A DNA stretch of 64,000 nucleotides from Perca fluviatilis (taxonomy: Eukaryota; Chordata; Actinopteri; Perciformes; Percidae). The notes under the pieces were generated by a model. That model did no database searches, was not told the DNA's origin, and was given only the letters and a program-made list of their open reading frames with translations. A program made the position numbers and the translations under genes. Position 1 is the stretch's first letter, and each line of letters starts with the position of its first letter. The stretch is taken from positions 29,095,215 through 29,159,214 of the forward strand of contig NC_053127.1 of the NCBI RefSeq assembly GCF_010015445.1, written 5' to 3'. This document shows positions 1-36,500 of the stretch, in pieces.

Positions 1-501
1 GTAATCCTCCCAGCCACAGCTCTGAATGGCGGCTAATCTCTGGCCCAGGCCACTGCACACCATCACCTCACATCAGAGCTGGACAGGCATGACGAGAGGA
101 CAGAGGTGCAGAGAAATACAGAAGGGGGAGGGATAACACATAAGTTGGGTCAGTCCCTCCTCTCCTACCGAGCAGCCAGTAGTTTTCTTCTTTCCTCTCC
201 CTCCCTGTCCTGTTACATACAAGTAGGCCACAGTCCTAGCCACATAAGACTTTTATGAGCCAAGTCACAGTAACAGGTGATAAATGTGTCTGTCTGTAAG
301 TGTATGCGCAGTCAGTGCTGCAGTCACTACGTCTATGTAATTGTCTGACAACAAACATGATGCCATCCAGTTCTGATGCCTCACAGCTGTCAGAATTGTT
401 TGCAATCACTGCCATTTCTGTTCTGCAGATAAACATGGTAGCATACAACATATGATATCTGGCAGCATAAGGCAAAAACAGAGCAGTTGAGGAAATGATC
501 C

Positions 502-541
<40 letters not shown>

Positions 542-688
542 ATTTTTGTAGTAGTTAGTTTTCTACTTCTCAAATCTCATTCGACTATACATTTTGGAAT
601 GACTAAGTGGTATCTGTTTCCTGTGAATTGTACATCTCTCTGGTGGTCTTCTAGCGCTACTCACACCTCAGTGTTTCCATCTTCCTAG
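1..688. other. MED13 intron, upstream of window exon 1
   Basis: No exon could be supported. The only simple feature is an ATT microsatellite at 502-541. The stretch ends in a polypyrimidine tract and the acceptor used by window exon 1. Confidence 0.6.
502..541. repeat. (ATT)n microsatellite
   Basis: About 13 uninterrupted ATT units within a MED13 intron. Confidence 0.95.
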
Positions 689-26691
<26,003 letters not shown>

Positions 26692-27680
26692 CCAACAGCC
26701 TGTTACAGGGGGGGATCTAGGGGAAACATTTCAAAGAAAAAGAAAGCAACGACTCCAAAGGGCGTTTCATCAAGACTGAAGAAAACGGCAAGAACCAGAC
26801 CAGCGTACGGAGCTGGATCCTGTACCAAGATGGGATTGGACGGCTGTTACTGGTTAAAACAGTCCCGTCCCTATAATTCAAAGACATGCACATAGAGACA
26901 AGGGAATAAAGATGAGAGGGGAAACCAGAAGTTGAGTCGCAATTAATGAACGTGATAGAATGACAGATTGGTTGTCATGGTATGTAGCATGGCAGCACAG
27001 TCAATGGCCAGTCTGTATTGGAAAGACAAATCTATCTGTAAAGTTATTGGAAGAAAAGGGACATATTTGATCAAGGAAAAAACTCAAGAATGGATCTTTG
27101 GTTTTAAGACCTGAAATTCCTTTTTATTCCTTTGGATGAAATAGTATCCAAATGAAATGCCTGCATCTTATTTATTGTTTTTAAATGTATAATTTGTCTT
27201 ATTTCTTAACCTCTTTTATATATATAAAAATGGCGAAGGTTTATATCACCTTCCTGCTTTAAAGCAATTGGTCTAAGATATATGTAATTGTCTTAATTAA
27301 AAAAACAACCAGGAATAAAAACCCCATAAACATTAAATAAAGTCCCAGTAGGTTGCTTTTAGAGTATTATTTTTTGTAATGGAGACAGAATATTTGTATT
27401 GTCACAATGTACAGAAGAATTAGAGTGGAGAATTATGTTTCATGCCTTTGAGCATGAACGACTTACAGCAAAGCTGTAGCTACAGAGGACTTGTACAGCA
27501 ATGAACTTCACTGTGTTCAAATAAAGAGGTACATTGTTGTATATAGTATTTTATACCACACATTTAGACACAAAAACCAAACGGCAATATATATAAATAA
27601 TTATATATGAATGCCATGCCAGCAGTTGGTGGTGTGGCTTCTGTTTTAGGAATAAAGTGTGTCAACTTATTTCCCTGTAC
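26692..27680 (+). other. med13: MED13 3' UTR
   Basis: This is A/T-rich sequence after the MED13 stop. Poly(A) signals AATAAA lie at 27,314, 27,336, 27,520 and 27,651. The last is followed by a GT-rich stretch, so the main cleavage site is probably near 27,670-27,680. The exact 3' end is inferred. Confidence 0.7.
27651..27656 (+). terminator. Poly(A) signal of MED13 (distal)
   Basis: AATAAA is followed within 30 bases by a T/GT-rich stretch (tgtacttgtgtttattg), the usual downstream element. Proximal AATAAA copies at 27,314, 27,336 and 27,520 could give shorter UTRs. Confidence 0.6.
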
Positions 27681-29330
27681 TTGTGTTTATTGCTTTTGGG
27701 AGGGGGACTGTGATGTGCAATTGGACAAGGACACCGATAGTGGAGAGGAAGAACTATTGGCATCTCTTGGAGGTAACTGACCTCAGGTTTGACTTTTTTA
27801 GGAGAGAGAGAAAATGAGAGCTAAAATGTAAGAACAGTTGTCTTAGTGTCAGACATGCAGTGTCCTTTTCAGCACATTTCTTTAGTTTACTATACCTCTC
27901 CTTTAATCTGATTGGCTGAGGTCTGGCTCTTTTTGCACCTTTTCTGATTGGTTATGAATACATTTAGACCAGTTCCATTTTACTTCTGTGTGAAAGTAAA
28001 TGTGTGGTGTAAATGAACTTTAACCAGCTATGAATGGCTGCCCATTGGATATGCAGTGTCTGCACACACAGGAACATTTACTGTCTGGATTTCTCCTGTT
28101 CAGAGGGAAACTGTACTTTGACTATTGGCAAATCCGTTGGTATTGCTCTTAACCATGCATATCTGCCAACATTTGTTGGCTTAAAATATTTGACCATTAA
28201 AATGTATGTGGTCTTTTGAGTGTAGAAAATACATTCAACATTTAATAAAACCCTGAAAATGTATTTTCAGTACAGTGCCATGTTTTCTTTTGGGGAAATC
28301 ATGGTTGTTTGCGGTAACCATCCTCTTCTACTATACAGTAGGTCTGCAAACATGCTACCACACTTAATATTCTCAAGTGGGAAAGCCATTGTAATAACCC
28401 TGCATAATAAATTGAGTCAAATTTCTTACTTGTAAGTTGCTGAATTGCCCCGAGGTTTTGTAGTAGCAGCTGGCAATTCATTCTTTTGAGAATTTGCTGC
28501 ATTTTTCCTTGCTGTCAGCAGCCTTTGAATACACCGAGGTCCTGCTCTGTTTTCCTTTGTCCCACAGCAACTGCCATCAATGTGCCCTTGAAAATGTAGT
28601 GAAATTTGCACTGCCATATCAATGACTGGGTAGGTAAAAGTCTAGAATTTAAGAGGTAAATCGAAATAGTTAGAAATCGAAAGAGACTTGGGATTTTTGT
28701 TTGACCTTTCATATAACCGTAAAACCAAGTATGCCATGCCACATAAAATTTGAATTTGATTTAAATATGGTACTTTTAGATACCAGCACATTGTTAATGA
28801 CCTTTGTTCATTCGATGTTATACTATTTTCCTTTCTGAACCTTAAGCAGATATAGATATCAGGCACGTCCCCCACAAGAGCTTGGAGAAAAGATTAGATA
28901 GGTATGTCTATTGTCCATTAGTTATTAATGGTGCAGAAACTTCTCTACACAAGGGTCATGTGATGTCAGTTTTGGAAGTATGTTTCCCTTATCCAAGGAG
29001 CCGATTCCGAACAACTTAAAAAGTATACTAGAGCCAATGCTTTGTTCTGAAAATGAAATACGTTTCCCATTATACTTTTATAACGTATCAATATTGCCCA
29101 GCCCATGTTTGTTACACATCACTGCCTGACTGGAGTCTGGTACTACCTCCTCCAGTCACTGTCAGTGCGGTCAGTCAGCGCTGCTCCACGGTGCTGACTA
29201 ACGCTACACTGGTTCCCTCACTGTCAAAGCGACATAGTAATCACTGTAGATAAAGATACAGTCCAAGGGGATGTGCGGAAACCATAATAGACCGAGCGTT
29301 ACAAAGACATTTCCATAAACCTACTGGGGC
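27681..29330. other. Intergenic region between MED13 and INTS2
   Basis: About 1.7 kb of A/T-rich sequence separates the MED13 poly(A) site from the INTS2 first exon. No exon, RNA gene or recognised transposon was seen. The last 250 bp, with more CpG (29,160-29,420), probably belong to the INTS2 promoter. Confidence 0.6.
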
Positions 29331-29475
29331 AACAGCTAGGACAAGCTTCTTTCTTTGCCATTGGTTTTGGACTCCCCGTCAGTAGCGATAGAGGCTGACG
29401 GTACACAACATAGTCCGAGGTCTGAAGGCCTCGATGGTGACGATTTATTTGTTAAGTATCATCCTAATAAGTGAG
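29160..29475 (+). promoter_or_regulatory. ints2: INTS2 promoter and probable non-coding first exon
   Basis: A locally CpG-richer stretch ends at a strong splice donor (gtgag|gtaaga, 29,476) that would join to the acceptor at 30,251-30,255 just upstream of the INTS2 ATG. Joined this way, an in-frame TAA (29,468-29,470) precedes the ATG, consistent with a 5' UTR exon. The transcription start is unknown. Only transcript data would confirm the exon. Confidence 0.5.
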
Positions 29476-30255
29476 GTAAGATGATTCTTTCGAATTATCG
29501 TTATTGTATTTACACTGAATATTTACACGGCAGAAAGGACCAGAAAGCACATGCGAGTATTGTCGTCTGACAAGTTAGCCTAGCCTAGCTGTTAGCTAGC
29601 TACTAGCATGCTAAGGGTCGATTGGGTATATCAATGCGATAGTGAATGAGTGTTATCTACTGACTGTTAACGTTAGCTATTAGCTAGCGTTAATAGTTGG
29701 AGTTGGCTGTATATTACGATGTTGCTTGTGCTTAAAAAAATACATATTTAACATTTCTAAGTGCAAACGTTACTCATGAATCGGAACAATGTGTTGACTT
29801 GGGAAAACAGGTTAACGTTAAACAAATTCCACGATATAGCTAGCTAACGTTACCGTTAATCTTACCAGTATTAACTAACTTAGCATTAGCACCACTAACG
29901 AACGTTTGCGTTAGTTATCCGCGATAGCCAAATTAACAAACGCATTAAGTTACTTATGATCCGAAGATTTAGCTACTAACGTTATCAGTAAATGAGAAAT
30001 GAATGCATTGGCACTTTGTGACAGAGTTAGCTAGCTTTAACTCAGCTTCTTATGTCAACAGAACTCTAGCGTGACTTGCCTGGCACTTTATAGTTGATAA
30101 CGTTAGAGTTTCTGCAGTGTTTGATAAACCCTTATATCAGTGCATCTTCTCATATCGTAAAAGATGCTCAGACTAAAATACTGTCCACTTTATTTGCTTC
30201 ATGAGACATTCGATTCCACCCTTTTTAAATGGTCTGTTTTTCCTGTTCCTTACAG
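29476..30255. other. INTS2 intron 1, rich in AACGTTA/GCTAGC motifs
   Basis: This short 5' intron contains many copies of the near-palindromes AACGTTA and TTAGCTAGCTA. They are dispersed, not tandem. No exon or transposon end was recognised. Confidence 0.6.
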
Positions 30256-30564
30256 GTTTAGTTGCAGAGAGATGGCAGACAGTGCAGGGCTGCAGTTTGT
30301 CAGCTCCTATGCCTTTGAAGCCATGCAGAAGGTGGATGTGGCGAGCCTGGCTGCCCTAAGTGACCCTGAGCTGAGGCTGCTGCTACCCTGTCTGGTGAGG
30401 ATGGCTTTATGTGCTCCAGCTGACCAGAGCCAGTCATGGGCACAGGACAAGAAGCTTATACTCCGCCTGCTCTCTGGAGTAGAAGCTGTCAACTCCATTG
30501 TAGCACTTTTGTCTGTTGACTTTCATGCCTTGGAGCAGGATGCACGAAAGGAGCAGCAGCTCAG
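30256..30564 (+). CDS. ints2: INTS2 coding exon 1 (ATG at 30272)
   Basis: The acceptor is cttacag and the donor gtatat. Sixteen UTR bases precede the ATG. The exon encodes MADSAGLQFVSSYAFEAMQK, LSDPELRLLLPCLVRMALCA, PADQSQSWAQDKKLILRLLS and VNSIVALLSVDFHALEQDAR, near-identical to human INTS2 from residue 9 on. Confidence 0.96.
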
Positions 30565-33500
30565 GTATATCTGAATTGTGTGTGGCAGTATAGTTGTTGC
30601 TACAGTCTGGTAATGATTAGAATTAACGGTCTCTGTTTTTTTCATCAAGTCATACATAAATTGCTTTCTTCATAAAAACTCCATAAAACTGATCACTGTT
30701 TTCCAAAAACTCATGTGGAGTTCATTTTAGCAGTATACACAACGTGCTGTCTTTTCTGCCAGGCATAAGGCAGGTGGTTCTAACGGAGAAAGCATCCTGG
30801 TGTCACAGCTACAGCACGGCCTGACCCTGGAGTTTGAACACAGTGATCCCCTCAGGAGACTCCGTCTGACCCTCAGTGAACTGTTGGCTATCATGAATAA
30901 GGTACAGTCAGAGGTCCCCATATGACTCAGTCAATCAAAGGACATTGACAACATGAATGAATGAAGTTATCTTAAATGGTGAAACAATGGCATAAGTATT
31001 ATTCCAATGAAATAAATAAAAAAAAACAAGATGCATCATAACAAGAAAAGACAAGAAAATGTGCTTGATGATGAACTAAATTAGACGAATAAAAAGTATA
31101 AAGGTTGTTAACTATTGAATTGAAAGATAGTACTGGTTATGCCACACTAAAGTACCCTGATAACTAGCATTGTATATAGTTTGCCAAGACACTGCAGAAA
31201 TGGGGGATTTTTGTGATTTTTAGCAGTCTGAGCTACTGCATTTTGTATAATATAGAAATGCAGAAGAGACATCTTTCATGCTTGAATACAGAGAGACAGA
31301 TATGTCTAAATATAAATAAATTAAGGCATGAATTATTTAGTACACATTTCTGAATGATTGAAAATATGTTACTTGTGGAAATGGGTCTTGAATGTAAGAA
31401 ACAAGATTGCACACCTTCCTTTACTTTTTCATCAAAGCTTAAGTTGGCATCAGAAATGATTCCCAAATTTCAGGCAGCTGCTCTTACACTGACAAATTCT
31501 ATACTTTTTTTTTTGTACTGCAATTGCCCTTCAGTACTTCACCTAATAGGATGACTTGGATGATTGATCCACACCGTCTGTTTTCCATTACCTTGTTATT
31601 TCTTAGGTGGCAGACTCAAATGGAGAGTTTTTCTTAAAGTCCTCTGAACTTTTTGAAAGCCATGTTTACTTGGATGAGGTCGCAGATGTCCTCTGCATTT
31701 TACAAGCAGGTACCCAACTCCTTTCATCTTCTTAATAGTTTTTACCTAAAGGTGCTGTGGAAGTGGAATGGTGCTGAATACAATGGATTTTGTACACATA
31801 TACTCTATGCTGTATGAGCAAACTTTAGATTAGATTCAATTTTATTGTCATTTAGCAGAGTACAGGTACAGAGCCAATGAAATGCAGTTGACATCCAACC
31901 AGAAGTGGAAAGGAAGCATTAAATACCAAAGTGCAGGTTGAGTACAGTATTCTGTGCAGTTATGTAGACGATAGAGATTGATTATGTACAACAGTTATAG
32001 ACATCACCTGTGTATTAAGAAAAAAACCTAATCTTTCTGTAAAGCCAGCCTGAAAATAATCCACCTCAGTGATATTGTCCTCTGCAGTTGACAAGTTGTT
32101 GTCTAGAATGTTTCTTTTTCTTTTTTCCTAGAGCTGCCCTCGTTGCTCCCCATTGTTGATGTGGCAGAGGCTTTGCTTCATGTCCGCAATGGAGACTGGT
32201 TTCTGTGTCTGTTGGTTGCCAATGTCCCTGACAGCTTCAATGAAGGTAATTCATCTGTCTCACAACACTGAACATGCTGCCAGCTGATAATTTAAGATAG
32301 AGTGGCTGTTTAATTGCCAGTACTAGCTTCATATGGTTAGTGAGTGTACCTGCTGTGGCAGAAATAGGGCTTTACTTAACCATAAAAAGGTTTCTGTGAT
32401 AGCTTCATTATAATCATAGGCAGATTGCTATTGAGTTGCCATCTCATGTTTTCTTTCTGAGTTTAGATGTCTCCCCTTTATTCTAGCCATGCCACTGGCC
32501 CAAGTGTATATGAATTGATTGATGATGAACATTATTGTGTTGCTCTGGCTCACAGGGTGTGCTTTGAGGGACGCATTATATATAAAACGCTCGCTGTCTC
32601 CAGTGCAACCTTATCACACAGAGGGTCAGGTCTAAGTCAATAGCTTGTGTGTGTGTGTTACATATCAGTCAACATTAAGGAATCCTTTTGGCTTTGTTAA
32701 AGGAAAATCCCTTGTTTCATTGAATTGAAAGTGAAATAATTTGATCTAATGGTGAAGTGTGGGGAATGGCTCTGTCTAGAAGCATCAAGGTCTGTCATGT
32801 TGAACACGAGCTGGTAACCAAACCTAACTCCACTGGCTCCTTTATGGCATATGAAATAATCCAGTAGTGGCAGAGATGGAAACTGATATCATTTCAGTGC
32901 ATGCCATAGTCTAGGCCAACCGTAAATAGTTGGCCTTTTAAATTGTCAGCTGTGGAAAAAGTACAAGGAATAATGAGATAATGCTGTGGAAATGCTGTCT
33001 TGTGATGGCTGTTAAATCTTATTTACAGGCAAATAAATGAGTCATGATTCTATGGTTTAGGGTATTTATGGAGGAACGTGACATCGGAGAAATGATACAG
33101 TCTTACTGTGGAGACCTTTTAAGCAAGGGTCACATTATAAGCAAATATGACATACAACATAAAAATGTATTGATTGAACAGTATTTCCTTTACATTGTGG
33201 GAAAATCAAATTCAGTGAGCAAGTTGCTAATAGCCAGATACAAAGTATCAAAATAAACAAGTCCTAGTACAGCTGTTTTGTTGTCTGCACTTAGCAGCAT
33301 CTGCACGCTGTAATGATCCAAATTAAATTTAACAAAGCAACGTTTTGATCAAACAGATATTTGTTATTTCACAATGCCCAGTGAAGATCTCAGTCTTGCC
33401 TTCAGTTGTTTGTTTTTTTGTTTACCCAACACCTGACAGGTAATTGATTAGTCAAAATTATGTTTTTCTGTCTCTGCAGTTTGTAGAGGTTTGATCAAGA

Positions 33501-36500
33501 ACGGAGAGCGTCAGGATGAGGAGAGTGTGGGTGGTCGACGCAGGACTGAAGCCCTCAGGCAGCTCTGTCAGATGAACCCCTCACAGGCCCTCAACATCAG
33601 AGCTATGGTGGTCAGTCACTCACACTATTTAATCAATAACCTCCCAAAGTATCTACTTCAGATGAGAGAATCCATCACAGCTGCTATATTCTGCTGGAGA
33701 TGCATCTGTGCTGAATTTATTCTGCTATCCTGGCTTTATTTCGCATGAATTATGTATGAGTAAACTAAAAGTAATACTTGTTAACTTAGCACAATGTTTA
33801 GTATCTCGTCCGTTTGTGCGGTATGCTTTCATTACAAAATGTTACATTATATGTCATTTAGCTGAAGTTTTTATCCAAAGCAATTACAATTGCTATTTAC
33901 ACTCACCTAAAGGATTATTAGGAACACCTGTAAGATTTCTCGTTAATGCAATTATCCAATCAACCAATCGCATGGCAGCTGCTTCAATGCATTTAGGGGT
34001 GTCGTCCAGGTCTAGACAATCTCCTGAACTCCAAACTGAATGTCAAAATGGGAACGAAAAGTGATCTAAGCAACTTTTAGCGTGGCATGGTTGTTAGTGC
34101 CAGACGGGCTGGTTTAAGTATTTCACAATCTGCTCAGTTACTGGGATTCTCACCCACAACCATTTCTAGGGTTTACAAAGAATGTACTGAAAAAGTACAA
34201 AAAAGCTGATAGAAGATCAACTTTGACTCAAATAACCAACCGAGGTATGCAGTAAGTAGGGCTGCATGATTATCGCCAAAATGATAATCACGATTATTTT
34301 GATCAATATTGAGATCACGATTAATTATCACGATTATTTGTTGATTTAACCAAAACAAATTTTATTGCCACATAGGCTAATTATAACTGCTTTTACATCC
34401 ATATTGTGCTACATTCCTCCTTTATTGAAGGATACTGTGAATGAGTATGCCATTTCAGCTGTTGTGCGACCGCTTTCCACACATGCATGTTTGCCGTAAG
34501 GTATCTACCTGACGAAATAGCAACGCGGATTTCATTGGCTCATTACACTGCTACTTAGATGTCTGCGTTGCGCTCTGATGCTCCGAAACCCACATTAGAG
34601 GCAACATAAACATCGCTGCATGTCACGCTAGTAAACACTAATAACACGTTACACAGCAGCTAACGTTAGCCTACCGTTAGCTACCATAAACACTAATAAC
34701 ACGTTACACAGCAGGTAACGTTAGCCTACTGTTAGCCACAGTAGTAACTGGATTAAACACAGCTAAAATGCTGACAGCTAAACGGTGTAGTGTGACTGTA
34801 TTTCCAACAACGGGACGTCAAACAGTCTGCTGCTAAAGCTATTAGCTAACAGACACAAACTAGCACTATGGTCATTGCTGTTGTCTGAAAAACAAAACCT
34901 ACAGGACATAATGTTGCGTTTACTGGTAAACTGGTAAACATTGTGTCCGGCTTATGATGACCGACTGCTACCTGTTGTGGAATTTTCCTCACGTTACTCT
35001 GTCCTCTGTGACTGTCTACATCTAGAAACTAAACTGTGCGGTGCAGGCAGGGAACAGCTCTGATTGGCTCACAGAGGCACGTGATCAGACAGTGGTTTAT
35101 GGAGCGCTAGAGTGGCTTTGCAAAAACTTTGATAAGGAGCGTTCTATGACTCATTTTAAATATTGCTCGATCACGCAAATTTGATCGTGGGAAGCCAAAA
35201 TCGAGATCGTGATTAAAATTCAATTAATTGTGCAGCCCTACAGTAAAGCATTTGTGAAGCCACAACACAAACAACCTTGAGGCGGATGGGCTACACCAGC
35301 AGAAGACCCCACCGTCTACTACTCATCTCCACTAAAAATAGGAAAATGAGGCTACAATTTGCACAAGCACACCAAAATTGGACAGTTGAAGACTGTAAAA
35401 ACGTTGCCTGGTCTGATGAGTCTTGATTTCAGAGTCAGAATTTGGCGTAAACAGAATGAGAACATGGATCCGTCATGCCTTGTTACCACTGTGCAGGCTG
35501 GTGGTGGTGATGTAATGGTGTGGGGGATGTTTTCTTGGCACACTTTAGGCCCCTTAGTACCAATTGGGCATCGTTTAAATGCCACAGCCTACCTGAGCAT
35601 TGTTTCTGACCATGTCCATCCCTGTATGACCACCATGTACCCATCCTCTGATGGCTACTTCCAGCAGGATAATGCACCATGTCACAAAGCTCGAATCATT
35701 TCAAATTGGTTTCTTGAACATGACAATGACTTCGCTGTACTAAAATGGCCCCCACAGTCACCAGATCTCACCCCAATAGAACATCTTCTGGATGTGGTGG
35801 AATGGGAGCTTCGTGCCCTGGATGTGCATCCCACAAATCTCCATCAAATGCAAGATGCTATCCTCTCAATATGGGCCAACATTTCTAAAGAATGCTTCCA
35901 GCACCTTGTTGAATCAATGCCACGAAGAATTAAGGCAGTTCTGAAGGCGAAAGGGGTCAAACACGGTATTAGTAGGGTGTTCCTAATAATCCTTTAGGTG
36001 AGTATATGTCAGAGGTCACACGCCTCTGGAGCAACTAGGGGTTAAGTGTCTTGCTCAGGGACACATTGGTCGATGTATCGCAGTGGGAATCGAACGCAAG
36101 TCTCCCACACCAAAGGCACGTGTCATATCCACTGCGCCATCACCACGCCACAGATGTTTGTGTAGAAGTCAATTAATTATTTGCATAAACATGGTTGCAA
36201 AAAAAATTAAGTATCATCTCAACATAGGTATTTACTGTAACGTTGGAAATGATTTGTTTCTCATAACACCTAAGAAATTTGAGGCAGCATAACAGACATG
36301 CCTTATCAATTTGTGCCTCCTTAAGTGCTAAGGCCGTGAGTTTTCAAATGCTAAACATAATGGCTTTAAAGATTTTAAAATTTTTTCATGTAACCTTTAT
36401 TTAGACAGGTAATTCCAGCTTCTTAAATGTAAATATCTTCTGCTTTCTTTAAACCTATATGGAGTAAACTGAATATCTTTGAGTTGTGGACAAAACAAGA

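Larger units (their letters stand above)
34080..35997 (+). pseudogene. Tc1-type transposase pseudogene (DD36E)
   Basis: The N-terminal helix-turn-helix is readable at about 34,080-34,206 (RGMVVSARRAGLSISQSAQL, LGFSPTTISRVYKEC). After the inserted hAT element the frame resumes (TTLRRMGYTSRRPHR, NWTVEDCKNVAWSDES), with catalytic D1 at 35,415-35,417. A TGA stop (35,424) and a one-base frame change follow, and the remainder reads FRVRIWRKQNENMDP then YFQQDNAPCHKA (D2) and PPQSPDLTPIEHLL (E). There are 36 residues between D2 and E, not the 34 of classic Tc1. A stop near 34,207, the insertion and the frameshift show it is inactive. Confidence 0.85.
33900..36004 (+). mobile_element. Tc1/mariner transposon, itself interrupted by a hAT-like element
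   Basis: The terminal repeats are CACTCACCTAAAGGATTATT at the left and, inverted, TACTCACCTAAAGGATTATT at the right, followed on both sides by AGGAACACC. The target duplication is TA (33,898-33,899 and 36,005-36,006). The element carries a broken transposase on the + strand. A 984-bp hAT-like element sits inside its N-terminal coding part. Confidence 0.88.
33838..36155. repeat. Outer fish repeat split by a Tc1 element
   Basis: The left piece 33,838-33,899 (TTAGCTGAAGTTTTTATCCA, CAATTACAATTGCTA) and the right piece 36,005-36,155 are halves of one common fish repeat. Right-piece landmarks are GTCAGAGGTCACACGCCTCT, GTGTCTTGCTCAGGGACACA, GGGAATCGAAC and CCACTGCGCCATCACCACGCC. The halves became separated when the Tc1/mariner element inserted at a TA between them. 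It is the oldest layer of a three-level nest. Confidence 0.7.

Noticed and set aside
30164..30271. Upstream in-frame Met for INTS2 at 30,164
   Set aside because: The segment 30,164-30,255 is intron: a clear acceptor (cttacag) lies at 30,251-30,255, and the residues before MADSAG have no INTS2 similarity.
34055..35997. An intact transposase gene
   Set aside because: The frame has a stop near 34,207, a 984-bp insertion, a TGA at 35,424 and a frame change, so it is a pseudogene.
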